Assembly (NCBI RefSeq): GCF_947501425.1
Contig: NZ_CANMVN010000010.1
Coordinates: 62,001 to 126,000, forward strand
Length of the DNA stretch: 64,000 nucleotides
Origin: an uncultured Psychroserpens sp.
Lineage (GTDB): Bacteria > Bacteroidota > Bacteroidia > Flavobacteriales > Flavobacteriaceae
Reading direction: 5' to 3'
Position numbers and translations under genes: made by a program. The first letter of the stretch is position 1, and each line of letters begins with the position of its first letter. A model generated the notes under the pieces. That model saw only the letters and a program-made list of their open reading frames with translations, did no database searches and was not told the origin of the DNA. Below are positions 1 through 8,964 of the stretch, piece by piece.

Positions 1-1406
1 ATTGGAGTGTTCGTTTAAGCGAATCAGATAAAGTGGTCGTCATTGGAAAAACCACTTGGGATGCTATTAAAGGAAAAAAAGCCATAAAAGCGGTATGGAA
101 AGATGAGTCTCCAACGGAGAGCTCAGAGACACATGATAAGGCATTGAATGATCTCTTAAATGGAAATAAATTTGATACTAGAAGATCAGATGGTAATGTA
201 AAACAAGCTTTTGCAAATGCCGACAAAGTGATTGAACGCGTTTATGAATCTCCTTTCTTACCTCACAACTGTATGGAGCCAATGAACTTTTTTGCAGATG
301 TAACCAATGACAAAGTGCATTTGGTTGGTCCAATTCAAACACCTGAAGCAGCAGCTAAGGTTGTGGCTTCGTTATTAAACCGTAAACTTGAAGACGTACA
401 TGTAGATATGACACGAATGGGTGGAGGTTTTGGAAGGCGTCTCTATGGTGATTTTGTGTATGAAGTTGCTGAAATTGCCGATAAGTTGAAACAACCTGTT
501 AAATTGATTTCTACTAGAGAAGACGACATGACTACTGGTGTTTACAGACCAGCTATTAAGTATAAAATTGCAGCTGCACTCAAAGATGGTGAAATTATAG
601 GATATCATTTAAAAGAAGCTGCTGTCAATAGTAATATGTATGGTTTAATTCCGCACTTTTTCCCAGCTGGAGCTATAGAGAACTATCAGGTAGATACAGC
701 TAACTATCAAAGTAATATAACCACAGGAGCATGGAGAGCGCCTTACACCAACTTCTTAGCTTTTGCTGAACAAAGCTTCTTTGACGAAATTGCTGAAGCA
801 TTAGAAAAAGATCCTGTACAATTACGCCTCGACCTGCTTAAAAATGTAAAAGATGGTGAAGATCCTAATATCCAATATTCTGCAAAACGAATGACTGATA
901 CTATAAAGCTTGCTGCCGAAAAAGGTAATTGGGGAAAAGCTGGTAACGATATTCATCAAGGGTTTGCTGCCTATTACAGTCACAACACTCATGTTGCAGA
1001 GGTAGTGGATATTACCATGAAAAATGGACGACCTTCTATTGAAAAAGTTACAGTTGCTGTGGATTGCGGGATTGTTGTCAATCCAACAGGTGCCAAAAAC
1101 CAAATTGAAGGTGGTGTGATTGATGGTATTGGTCATGCTATGTATGGCGACTATGCTTTTGAAAACGGGAAACCACAAGACGTGAATTTCAATACGTATC
1201 GTTTGATTAGAATGAGTGAAACGCCCAAAGTCGTGAACACTTACTTTGTAGAGAACGAACTCTCTCCTACTGGATTAGGAGAACCTGGATTACCACCTGC
1301 AGGAGGCGCTTTAGCCAACGCTATTAAATCGGCTACAGGACAAATATTAACCAAACAACCATTTATAAAATCATTGAAAGAACGTAAGACCGATTTTAAT
1401 GTTTAA
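1..1406 (+). CDS. IorB-like molybdenum hydroxylase large subunit (5' partial)
   Basis: The frame is open from the first base of the window, so the gene begins upstream; the GTG at 33 is internal. About 467 C-terminal residues of a roughly 740-residue protein are present. GGGFGRR near base 420 and WRAP near base 733 are molybdopterin-contact motifs, and GEPG with its glutamate codon at 1281-1283 is the catalytic Glu region of the xanthine oxidase superfamily. GGGFGRR, rather than the GGGFGGK of true xanthine dehydrogenases, points to the isoquinoline 1-oxidoreductase beta-subunit (IorB) type. Such enzymes hydroxylate N-heterocycles or aldehydes and usually pair with a small 2Fe-2S subunit, which may lie upstream. 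The substrate is unknown. The gene ends 3 bp from a convergent mtfA-like gene. Confidence 0.85.
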   Translation, partial: WSVRLSESDKVVVIGKTTWDAIKGKKAIKAVWKDESPTESSETHDKALNDLLNGNKFDTRRSDGNVKQAFANADKVIERVYESPFLPHNCMEPMNFFADVTNDKVHLVGPIQTPEAAAKVVASLLNRKLEDVHVDMTRMGGGFGRRLYGDFVYEVAEIADKLKQPVKLISTREDDMTTGVYRPAIKYKIAAALKDGEIIGYHLKEAAVNSNMYGLIPHFFPAGAIENYQVDTANYQSNITTGAWRAPYTNFLAFAEQSFFDEIAEALEKDPVQLRLDLLKNVKDGEDPNIQYSAKRMTDTIKLAAEKGNWGKAGNDIHQGFAAYYSHNTHVAEVVDITMKNGRPSIEKVTVAVDCGIVVNPTGAKNQIEGGVIDGIGHAMYGDYAFENGKPQDVNFNTYRLIRMSETPKVVNTYFVENELSPTGLGEPGLPPAGGALANAIKSATGQILTKQPFIKSLKERKTDFNV

Positions 1407-1409
1407 TTA

Positions 1410-2177
1410 TTAGGTTTTAACTCTGAAACACTCCGATAACATCTTATATAATTCTGGATGTTTACGTTTCATCAATTTTGGGTTTTCAAAAAAGTATTCT
1501 GAAGCCACAGCAAAAAATTCGGCTTGTTTAGTTCCGCCATAGGCTCTAATATCTGACTTATCATTATTGATGGCCTCCATTTTATCATGGACCAATTTCA
1601 ACCATGGAATAGCATATGTGTTTTGAAGTAATAACTCAGGAATACCATCAATATGATCATCCATTTTATCAATGAGGTGTACAAATTCATGAATAGCTGT
1701 ATTGCGCTTATCGTTTGAATTTTTAAATCCGTGATATAGCGCTTTCCTGGATAAGATCATTTTCTTTTCTAAACGCCCTGTACCAACAACACCTGCAATG
1801 CGTTTGGACTTGCTTATATCAGAAAATTCAAAATCTTCATTAAAATTATCGGGATAGATCAAAATCCCACTTACAGTAGGATAGTACCATTCCTTAAAGG
1901 CAAATACAGGAATGACAGCACTCGCTGCCACTAAAATTCTGTCCAGATCTTCAAGTTCAAAATCAACACTATCAATATAAACTTCACTCAAAAACTGCAT
2001 CATTCTATTCTGAAAACGCTTCTGTTCAGCAGTATCAAGCTTTTTATAGAAGTTAACCTCTTTCAGCATGATAGCATGCCAATGCTCAGGAAACGGTTGT
2101 GCTACTCTGGAATTCTTTTTATAAAATGCGTAACCAACAAAAACAACTAGACCAATAAAGATGATAAAATACAGCAT
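1410..2177 (-). CDS. mtfA: MtfA-family zinc metallopeptidase (M90)
   Basis: The 255-residue protein has an N-terminal hydrophobic segment (residues 2-18), so it is probably membrane-anchored, unlike soluble E. coli MtfA. The zinc motif HEFVH lies at residues 163-167, followed by the helix AEFFAV that carries the downstream acidic ligand typical of the M90/MtfA group. E. coli MtfA is a peptidase that binds the glucose regulator Mlc; no Mlc homologue is seen here, so that role should not be transferred. It is a single gene, convergent with the upstream hydroxylase subunit and divergent from the M19 peptidase gene. Confidence 0.8.
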   Translation of the reverse strand: MLYFIIFIGLVVFVGYAFYKKNSRVAQPFPEHWHAIMLKEVNFYKKLDTAEQKRFQNRMMQFLSEVYIDSVDFELEDLDRILVAASAVIPVFAFKEWYYPTVSGILIYPDNFNEDFEFSDISKSKRIAGVVGTGRLEKKMILSRKALYHGFKNSNDKRNTAIHEFVHLIDKMDDHIDGIPELLLQNTYAIPWLKLVHDKMEAINNDKSDIRAYGGTKQAEFFAVASEYFFENPKLMKRKHPELYKMLSECFRVKT

Positions 2178-2277
2178 AAATAGGTTTCTGGTTTAGAGTT
2201 CTAAACTAAGAATTTAAAATGTATTCAATAGCAATCTGCTAAAAAATGAATATCTTTTCAGTATCTAACCATTTAAA

Positions 2278-3732
2278 ATGAGGAAGTCATATATTGATTT
2301 ACACTGTCATCCAGCCTTAAAACCTTACGGAAAAAGTTTTAAGTACAAACCACCTAAACAAAATAACCTAAATAGTGGTAGAAGAAACTCCATTTGGCAT
2401 TACAGTCCGCCAAATTTTCTTGAACGGCAAGTCAATAAAGTACTGACGCTCACAAAGTTTACTCAAACCGATCTTACCGCATTAGCAAAAGCCAATTGCA
2501 ACATTGTAGTCATCTCTTTGTATCCATTTGAAAAGCATTTTCTAAAAGATAAATTACTCGGCTTTAAATTCGTTTCAGATATCCTTGTTAATCTCGCGGC
2601 TGGTGTGAGTCAAAAACGAATTGACAGCTTAAGAAACCACAATAGCTATTTTCAAGATCTAAATGACGAATACGCCTACTACATGCAGCTACATAATTTT
2701 GCTCAGGTTATTGATAAGGTTACATTTACATATCGTCTGGTGAATAATTATGCTGAAATTTCTAATAATATAACTACTTCAACTTCCGATAGAAGGATTA
2801 TCAGTCTTGTGCCAACCATAGAAGGTGCTCACGCTTTTGAAACTGGCTTAGATAAAGACAAGAACACAGCAGATGAAACAACAGTTCTAAGCAATATTGA
2901 CACGGTTAAAAACTGGGATCATAAACCGTTTTTTATCACATTAGCCCATCATTTTTATAACGAAATTTGTGGTCATGCTAGAAGTATCAGTATCGGACTC
3001 ATAAAGAAAAATCAGAATCGCGGACTCAATACAGACATCACAGATTTAGGCTTTAAGGTCATTGATAAACTATTAGACAACACCAACAATAAGCGCATTC
3101 TTATTGATATCAAACACATGAGTACCTTAGCGCGAACCACCTTTTACAACCTATTAGATACAACCTATGCAGGCCAAAACATTCCAATCATTGTAAGTCA
3201 TGGTGCTGCTAACGGAAAACGTTCTATTAATGAACCCAATGCTACAAATTCTGAACAAAGTAAATATTTTAGAGAAGATGATATTAATTTTTATGATTCG
3301 GAAATCTTGCGTATTGCAAAATCAAAAGGTATTTTTGGATTACAACTAGATGAGCGTCGTATTGCTAATAAAAGAGCAATTAGAGCCTCTAGAATTTATT
3401 GGCCAAGTAAAAAACGACGTTATAGGAATAAATCGGATTTGATTTGGAGACAAATTCGTCACATTGCAGAACTACTGGATAAAAACGGACTTTTTTGTTG
3501 GGAAACCATATCCATAGGATCTGATTTTGATGGTATTGTAAATCCGATCAAAGGACTTTGGACAGCTGAGAATCTGGAAGACATAAAACCGTATTTAATT
3601 GAGAAAGCTGAAGTGTATTTAAAAAACCACAAAGCTAAATTTCAATTGCAAAATCAAATTTCAGCAAATGAAATCATCGATCGGGTATTATTTATAAATG
3701 CTAACGAATTTTTAAAACAACATTTTAATTAA
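2278..3732 (+). CDS. Membrane-dipeptidase-like metallohydrolase (peptidase M19 family)
   Basis: The 484-residue protein has the ordered metal-site motifs of the M19 renal dipeptidase family: DLHCHP at residues 7-12, bridging Glu in EGAHAF (E182), HH at 224-225, DIKHMS around H280, SHG around H308 and GSDFDG with D416. The family hydrolyses dipeptides, often with D-residues, using two zinc ions. No signal peptide is visible, so the enzyme is probably cytoplasmic. It is longer than typical 350-400-residue members because of a basic insert around residues 360-390. It lies 30 bp upstream of guaD on the same strand and may be cotranscribed, though a functional link to purines is not evident. Confidence 0.75.
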   Translation: MRKSYIDLHCHPALKPYGKSFKYKPPKQNNLNSGRRNSIWHYSPPNFLERQVNKVLTLTKFTQTDLTALAKANCNIVVISLYPFEKHFLKDKLLGFKFVSDILVNLAAGVSQKRIDSLRNHNSYFQDLNDEYAYYMQLHNFAQVIDKVTFTYRLVNNYAEISNNITTSTSDRRIISLVPTIEGAHAFETGLDKDKNTADETTVLSNIDTVKNWDHKPFFITLAHHFYNEICGHARSISIGLIKKNQNRGLNTDITDLGFKVIDKLLDNTNNKRILIDIKHMSTLARTTFYNLLDTTYAGQNIPIIVSHGAANGKRSINEPNATNSEQSKYFREDDINFYDSEILRIAKSKGIFGLQLDERRIANKRAIRASRIYWPSKKRRYRNKSDLIWRQIRHIAELLDKNGLFCWETISIGSDFDGIVNPIKGLWTAENLEDIKPYLIEKAEVYLKNHKAKFQLQNQISANEIIDRVLFINANEFLKQHFN

Positions 3733-3762
3733 GTCTACAAGTCTTAAGAGTATAAAAAACAT

Positions 3763-4236
3763 ATGAGTGACAAAGAAAAATTTATGAAAGAAGCTGTAAA
3801 TGCAGCTCTTAAAGGAATGAACAATAACGAAGGTGGCCCTTTTGGCTGTGTGATTGTAAAAGACGGAAAGATTGTAGGCAGAGGCAATAATAAAGTGACT
3901 TCTACCAATGACCCAACAGCACACGCCGAAGTAACAGCCATAAGAGATGCCTGCAAAAATCTGGACTCTTTTCAATTGGATGGCTGTGAAATTTATACGT
4001 CCTGCGAACCATGTCCAATGTGTTTGGGTGCTATCTATTGGGCTCGTCCTGATAAAGTGTACTATGGGAGCAATCAGGTAGATGCAGCAAATATTGGTTT
4101 TGATGATGAATTTATCTACAAAGAGATTCCACTACCATACAATGAAAGAAGTATCCCATTTACACAATTAGCTAGAGATATTGCTTTAGAGGCCTTTCAG
4201 GAATGGTCAAAAAAAGAAGATAAGATTGAATATTAA
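3763..4236 (+). CDS. guaD: Guanine deaminase
   Basis: This 157-residue protein of the cytidine-deaminase fold closely resembles the pattern of Bacillus subtilis GuaD. The zinc and proton-shuttle motif HAE is at 54-56 and PCPMC supplies C84 and C87. The GuaD-like segments NDPTAHAEVTAI, CEPCPMCLGAIYWARP and FDDxFIYKEI are present, and they separate it from tRNA adenosine deaminase TadA. It converts guanine to xanthine, the substrate of the xanthine dehydrogenase encoded 3 bp downstream, so guaD-xdhA-xdhB form a guanine-to-urate operon. Confidence 0.88.
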   Translation: MSDKEKFMKEAVNAALKGMNNNEGGPFGCVIVKDGKIVGRGNNKVTSTNDPTAHAEVTAIRDACKNLDSFQLDGCEIYTSCEPCPMCLGAIYWARPDKVYYGSNQVDAANIGFDDEFIYKEIPLPYNERSIPFTQLARDIALEAFQEWSKKEDKIEY

Positions 4237-4239
4237 TTT

Positions 4240-5652
4240 ATGATCAACTTCATCCTCAATAATAAGACCATTAAAACATCTGAGCATCCAGGCATGACCT
4301 TACTCGATTTTGTGCGATATGAGCAAAGACTCACAGGAACCAAAATTGGATGTCGTGAAGGTGATTGTGGTGCCTGCACAGTATTAGTTGGCACATTAGA
4401 GAATAATTCCATAAAGTATCAAAGTATTACATCTTGTATTTCTCCACTAGGAAATGCACATGGCAAGCATATTGTAACTGTTGAAGGCACAAATTTGAAA
4501 AGCAAATTGACTGTAACCCAAGAAGCTATGAAAGATAATTACGCGACACAATGTGGCTTCTGCACACCTGGTTTCGTAGTCTCTTTGACAGGTTTTGCAC
4601 TCACAAATACTGAAAAAAATTACAACAATGCGCTCGATGCTATTAGCGGAAATATCTGCAGATGTACTGGTTATAAAGCCATTGAAAAAGCAGCATTACA
4701 GGTTGTTGCTAAGTTACAAGGTCACAAAACAAAAAGGTCTTTTAAATGGCTGATCGACAACCACTTTATTCCAGATTATTTTGCAACTATTCCTGAACGA
4801 TTAAGCAATCTGAAATCTAAAACCGTTAAACAACACGAAGGAAAATATGTATCAGGTGGAACAGATCTCTATGTGCAGCAACCAGATCAATTAGCCGATG
4901 GCTCTGTTCATCTTATTGCAGAAAAAGATGACTTAAAAGGCATCTCTATCAAAAATAATATATGTTCGATTGGCACCAATTCTACAGTATCTGATCTATG
5001 GAATCACACTGAAATCAACACTTATTTTCCTAATCTAAAAAAACATTTAAAACTGGTCTCTTCAGAACAAATTAGAAATATGGCATCCTTTGGAGGGAAT
5101 CTCGTCAACGCCTCTCCTATTGGTGATATGACCATTTTCTTTTTAGCTCTTAATAGTGATATTATTATTATTGATGAAAATGGAGATGAACGAACAATAG
5201 CTCTCAAAGCGTTTTATCAAGACTATAAAACCTTTGACCTAAATGATGGTGAACTTTTAAAAGCTATCAATTTTAAACTACCAAGCCAATATTCATTTTT
5301 TAATTTTGAAAAAGTCTGTAAACGAACGCATTTAGATATAGCCAGTGTCAATTCTGCGATTCATATTTCAGTAGAAAATAAACATATTTCGGATGCACAT
5401 GTATCCATAGGTGGTGTAGCGGCAATTCCAAAGTACCTTCATGAGACTTCAGGTTTTTTATCTGGCAAACCCCTCACTGCTGAAACAATATTAAAAGCTA
5501 GTGAAATTCTTCAAAATGAAATTTCGCCAATTAGTGATGTTCGAGGTTCTAGCGACTATAAACGTTTATTGGGAAGACAATTGTTCTTTGCTCATTTCAC
5601 AGCGTTATTTCCAAAACAGTTTTCATTAAACGACTTTGTTCAACATGCATAA
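4240..5652 (+). CDS. xdhA: Xanthine dehydrogenase small subunit (2Fe-2S and FAD)
   Basis: The 470-residue protein combines an N-terminal plant-type ferredoxin domain (C38, C43, C46), an all-helical 2Fe-2S domain with CGFCTPG and CRCTGY, and a C-terminal FAD-binding/CO-dehydrogenase flavoprotein domain (ASFGGNLVNASPIGD). This is the XdhA arrangement, carrying electrons from the Mo centre to FAD and then NAD+. The start follows the guaD stop by 3 bp. The 3' end overlaps the xdhB start by 8 bp, indicating translational coupling. Confidence 0.92.
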   Translation: MINFILNNKTIKTSEHPGMTLLDFVRYEQRLTGTKIGCREGDCGACTVLVGTLENNSIKYQSITSCISPLGNAHGKHIVTVEGTNLKSKLTVTQEAMKDNYATQCGFCTPGFVVSLTGFALTNTEKNYNNALDAISGNICRCTGYKAIEKAALQVVAKLQGHKTKRSFKWLIDNHFIPDYFATIPERLSNLKSKTVKQHEGKYVSGGTDLYVQQPDQLADGSVHLIAEKDDLKGISIKNNICSIGTNSTVSDLWNHTEINTYFPNLKKHLKLVSSEQIRNMASFGGNLVNASPIGDMTIFFLALNSDIIIIDENGDERTIALKAFYQDYKTFDLNDGELLKAINFKLPSQYSFFNFEKVCKRTHLDIASVNSAIHISVENKHISDAHVSIGGVAAIPKYLHETSGFLSGKPLTAETILKASEILQNEISPISDVRGSSDYKRLLGRQLFFAHFTALFPKQFSLNDFVQHA

Positions 5653-7972
5653 ACACAAATCACATAACAGCTTGAACTCAAAACTAGATGCTGTGTCTAT
5701 GTCAATTAAACAGAGTATCAAAAACATGGATTCATTTACCCATGTTCGTGGTGAATCGTTATACGTAGACGATGTTAATATCAGACAAGGCACATACCAT
5801 GCAGTGGTATTTGACTCACCAAAAGCGCACGGAAAAATAAAACATATCGATTATTCAAAAGCTGAAGCTCTTGAAGGGGTTATTCGCATTTTTACTAGTA
5901 AAGATATTCCTGGCAAAAATCAAATTGGTGGTATCATTCCAGATGAACCATTGTTTGCTGAAGATGAAGTTCATTTCTGGGGAATGCCAATTGCATTGAT
6001 TGTTGCTGAAACCGAATTTATTGCCAGACAAGCAAGACGACTAATTGAAATTGAGATCGAAGAATTACCTGTAATCACTACAGCTAAACAAGCCAAGGCT
6101 AAAGGTAGTTTTATCAATGCACCACGTTCGTTTACATTAGGTCATACCGAAAATGCATTTAAAGATTGTGAGTATGTTTTTGAAGGTGAAACGTTCTCCA
6201 ATGGTCAAGAGCATTTGTATATCGAATCTCAAGGCGCATATGCAGAGCCTATGGAGAATGGTAATATCAAGATCACTTCATCAACTCAAGGCCCAACAGC
6301 TGTTCAAAAAACTACTGCTCAGGTATTAGGTCTAGCCATGCATAAAATTGAAGTGGATGTTACACGACTTGGTGGAGGATTTGGTGGAAAAGAGGATCAG
6401 GCAACACCTTGGGCTGTTATGGCTGCCCTAGCGACATACCACCTCAATCAATCGGTTAAATTGATATTGAATAGGCATGATGATCTTCGAATGACTGGAA
6501 AACGTCATCCTTATGAAAGCACGTTTAAAATCGGACTAACAAAAGATCTGAAGATCTTAGCTTATGAAGCTGAGTTTCTTCAGAACTCAGGTGCTGCAGC
6601 AGACCTCTCTCCTGCTATAGCCGAACGAACCTTATTTCATGCTACCAATAGCTATTTTGTTCCTAATGTAAAAACCACAGTAATCAGCTGTAAGACCAAT
6701 TTACCTCCTAATACTGCGTTTCGGGGATTTGGAGGACCACAAGGAATGTTTGTTATTGAATCAGCTATTGCAAAAGCAGCTCATAACATTGGTGTATCTC
6801 CCAGACAAATTCAAGAGGCTAATTTATTAGATGAAAACAACACATTTTCTTACGGTCAGGTTGCCAAAAACGTAGAAGCAAAAAACACTTGGGATTCGGC
6901 AATTTCAATTTATGATATTAAAGCTTTAGAACAAGAAGTTGAAGAATTCAATACAAAACACAACAACTTTAAGAAAGGGTTAGCACTTATGCCTATCTGC
7001 TTCGGAATTTCATTTACCAACACACCAATGAATCATGCTCGCGCATTAGTTCATATCTATCTTGATGGCAGTGTTGGTATTAGCACTGCTGCTGTGGAAA
7101 TGGGACAAGGTGTCAACACAAAGATTATGCAAATCGCAGCTCAGACATTTTCGATTCCAATAGAAAATATTAAAATTGAAACCACGAATACTACTAGAGT
7201 TGCCAACACCTCTCCTTCTGCTGCAAGTTCAACAGCTGATCTTAATGGAAAAGCGACACTCAAAGCATGCAAAGCATTATTAAAACGACTAAAAGCTGTT
7301 GCCTCTGAAGATTTAAACGTTTCCGAAGACATCATTGAATTGAAAGACCAATACATCTTTGTTAATAATGAAAAAACAGACTTACAATGGTCAGAACTCA
7401 TCAGTAATGCTATGCTTAAGCGTGTTGCTTTAACTGAAAACTCGCATTATGCAACTCCGGAAATTCATTTTGATAAAAGTAAAGAAAAAGGACATCCATT
7501 TGCTTATCATGTTTACGGAACTGCAATCATAACCACCACTGTTGATTGTACTCGTGGCACTTATGAATTTGATTCGGTTAAAATTGTTCACGATTATGGA
7601 AAAAGTATGAGTGAAGGTATTGACCTCGGACAAGTGGAAGGTGCATTAGCGCAAGGCATTGGCTGGATGACCATGGAAGAAATAGCCTATAACGACAAAG
7701 GTCGTCTGCTATCAAATGCCTTATCTACTTATAAAATTCCAGATATCTTTTCGGTTCCAAAAGATGTTGAAGTCATTCCTGTAGAGACTAAAGGGCATGA
7801 ACTAGCTATATTGAAATCCAAAGCTGTTGGCGAACCACCTTTAATGTATGGTATAGGTGCTTATTTTGCACTTCAAAATGCCATAAAAGCGTTCAATCCA
7901 AATTATGATCTAAAATTCCATGCTCCTATGACACCTGAAAAAGTATTGATGGGACTTTACCAAGACTCATAA
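5645..7972 (+). CDS. xdhB: Xanthine dehydrogenase molybdopterin-binding subunit
   Basis: About 775 residues. It has the aldehyde oxidase/xanthine dehydrogenase a/b hammerhead near the N-terminus, LGGGFGGKED in the Mo-cofactor region, FRGFGGPQG (the Arg region that positions purines), GQGV, and the catalytic Glu in VGEPPLMYG near the C-terminus. It oxidises hypoxanthine or xanthine at the Mo centre. I chose the ATG at 5645, overlapping xdhA by 8 bp; a TTG three codons earlier is less likely, and a later ATG near 5700 cannot be excluded because the first 20 residues are not conserved-looking. Confidence 0.92.
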   Translation: MHKHKSHNSLNSKLDAVSMSIKQSIKNMDSFTHVRGESLYVDDVNIRQGTYHAVVFDSPKAHGKIKHIDYSKAEALEGVIRIFTSKDIPGKNQIGGIIPDEPLFAEDEVHFWGMPIALIVAETEFIARQARRLIEIEIEELPVITTAKQAKAKGSFINAPRSFTLGHTENAFKDCEYVFEGETFSNGQEHLYIESQGAYAEPMENGNIKITSSTQGPTAVQKTTAQVLGLAMHKIEVDVTRLGGGFGGKEDQATPWAVMAALATYHLNQSVKLILNRHDDLRMTGKRHPYESTFKIGLTKDLKILAYEAEFLQNSGAAADLSPAIAERTLFHATNSYFVPNVKTTVISCKTNLPPNTAFRGFGGPQGMFVIESAIAKAAHNIGVSPRQIQEANLLDENNTFSYGQVAKNVEAKNTWDSAISIYDIKALEQEVEEFNTKHNNFKKGLALMPICFGISFTNTPMNHARALVHIYLDGSVGISTAAVEMGQGVNTKIMQIAAQTFSIPIENIKIETTNTTRVANTSPSAASSTADLNGKATLKACKALLKRLKAVASEDLNVSEDIIELKDQYIFVNNEKTDLQWSELISNAMLKRVALTENSHYATPEIHFDKSKEKGHPFAYHVYGTAIITTTVDCTRGTYEFDSVKIVHDYGKSMSEGIDLGQVEGALAQGIGWMTMEEIAYNDKGRLLSNALSTYKIPDIFSVPKDVEVIPVETKGHELAILKSKAVGEPPLMYGIGAYFALQNAIKAFNPNYDLKFHAPMTPEKVLMGLYQDS

Positions 7973-7984
7973 TTGACATTTATT

Positions 7985-7992
7985 AAAAAAAA
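7985..7992 (+). repeat. A8 homopolymer at putative frameshift point
   Basis: Eight consecutive A residues lie 12 bp after the xdhB stop, exactly where the reading frame of the following membrane protein would need a one-base shift to reach a plausible start at 7973. Slippery tracts of this kind can vary in length during replication or be misread in sequencing. Confidence 0.5.
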
Positions 7993-8490
7993 CCTGAGCT
8001 TATCGCAATTTATTACAAGAAACATAACATTATTAAAGGAGCACTCATTTATAGTACTGGAGATACTATTGCTGCATTACTATTGGATGAGTTTTCTTGG
8101 TATCGCTTGTTAGGTATGATGATTGTTGGAGCCACATTCTATGCTGTTGAAATCCCTAACTATTTTGATTGGATTGTAAAAAAAACTCATGATCTAAAGG
8201 GTCTGAAAGGTACATTGACAAAAACAGCTTTGGCCATGCTGTATTTTAATCCGTTATGGATTGCCAGACACCTTCTATTTATCAAGTTGTTTTCTGGTCA
8301 GTTTGATACTATTGGTTGGAATGTATTGACCATTGCTTTTTGGTCATTTTTAGCTAATATTCTGATCTCTTTTATTGGAAATTACATCATTCAGAATCGA
8401 TTTAAGCTCAAATGGCGTTTTCTAGGAAGTGCAGTATTCTCTGCGCTTATGGCTATTTATTATGCCTTAAGCGAAACTATTTTCAAGTAA
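7987..8490 (+). CDS. Small polytopic membrane protein, start unclear (possible frameshift)
   Basis: The frame 7987-8490 encodes about 167 residues with four or more hydrophobic helices. The family is not recognised. Protein-like sequence (KGALIYSTGDTIAAL) extends far upstream of the first possible start in this frame, a TTG at 8083, yet no ATG, GTG or TTG occurs between the stop at 7984 and 8083. A TTG at 7973 in another frame reads LTFIKK into an A8 run at 7985-7992; a one-base shift there would join it to this frame. Either initiation is unusual (for example at ATT), or the A8 tract is a frameshift or sequencing error. The gene directly follows xdhB, and its 3' end overlaps the convergent NTPase gene by 24 bp. 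Confidence 0.6.
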   Translation, partial: KKPELIAIYYKKHNIIKGALIYSTGDTIAALLLDEFSWYRLLGMMIVGATFYAVEIPNYFDWIVKKTHDLKGLKGTLTKTALAMLYFNPLWIARHLLFIKLFSGQFDTIGWNVLTIAFWSFLANILISFIGNYIIQNRFKLKWRFLGSAVFSALMAIYYALSETIFK

Positions 8491-8964
8491 GTTGTCTTTA
8501 TTAATAAGTTTATAATATTTGATATCATAATGTTCAATAATAGATTGAAGCAACGATGTTCGAACGACTAATATTGCATGTTGTTTGTTACTAGACATAT
8601 ACTTAGGAATTAGTACTTCCGCAGCAGAATGCAAACCAAGACCTTTGAGTTCAAGCTTTCCAAGCTCATCAATAATGAGAAATGTATTGTTCATTTCCGA
8701 AGTAAGCGATTTAAGAAACTCATTAGCTTTATCAAAAGCTGAATTTAAAAACTTAAACGGTCCAACCTCAACTATGTCTTTATTTTCAATTCCAGATTCA
8801 ACCTCAAGTGGAAAGATTTCTTTTGACTTAACTTTCAGAAAGTAGCGCTTTCCAGAGACATCATCTGGACATAACACACCATCAACATTTTCTTTATTGC
8901 TTATCCAATCTAACAACGCTGATGTTTTTCCAGATCTTATATCTCCTGTTACTATATAGATCAT
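8467..8964 (-). CDS. P-loop NTPase, THEP1/NTPase_1-like
   Basis: The 165-residue protein opens with a Walker A motif, GDIRSGKT (residues 7-14), and has a Walker B-like FLIIDELGKLEL segment near residues 97-108. This matches the small THEP1-type nucleoside-triphosphatase family. It lacks ABC signature motifs. Its start overlaps the stop of the upstream membrane protein by 4 bp (ATGA), so it is the third gene of the xdhC operon. The context suggests a role in purine handling or molybdenum-cofactor supply, but that is inference. Confidence 0.7.
   Translation of the reverse strand: MIYIVTGDIRSGKTSALLDWISNKENVDGVLCPDDVSGKRYFLKVKSKEIFPLEVESGIENKDIVEVGPFKFLNSAFDKANEFLKSLTSEMNNTFLIIDELGKLELKGLGLHSAAEVLIPKYMSSNKQHAILVVRTSLLQSIIEHYDIKYYKLINKDNLLENSFA

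Noticed and set aside
822-1178. Open frame on the minus strand inside the IorB-like gene
   Set aside because: It is a shadow of the real gene: no family motif, and the plus-strand frame has clear conserved motifs.
3712-3975. Minus-strand frames over the guaD start
   Set aside because: Composition follows the codons of guaD, whose zinc motifs are intact; the antisense frames have no motif.
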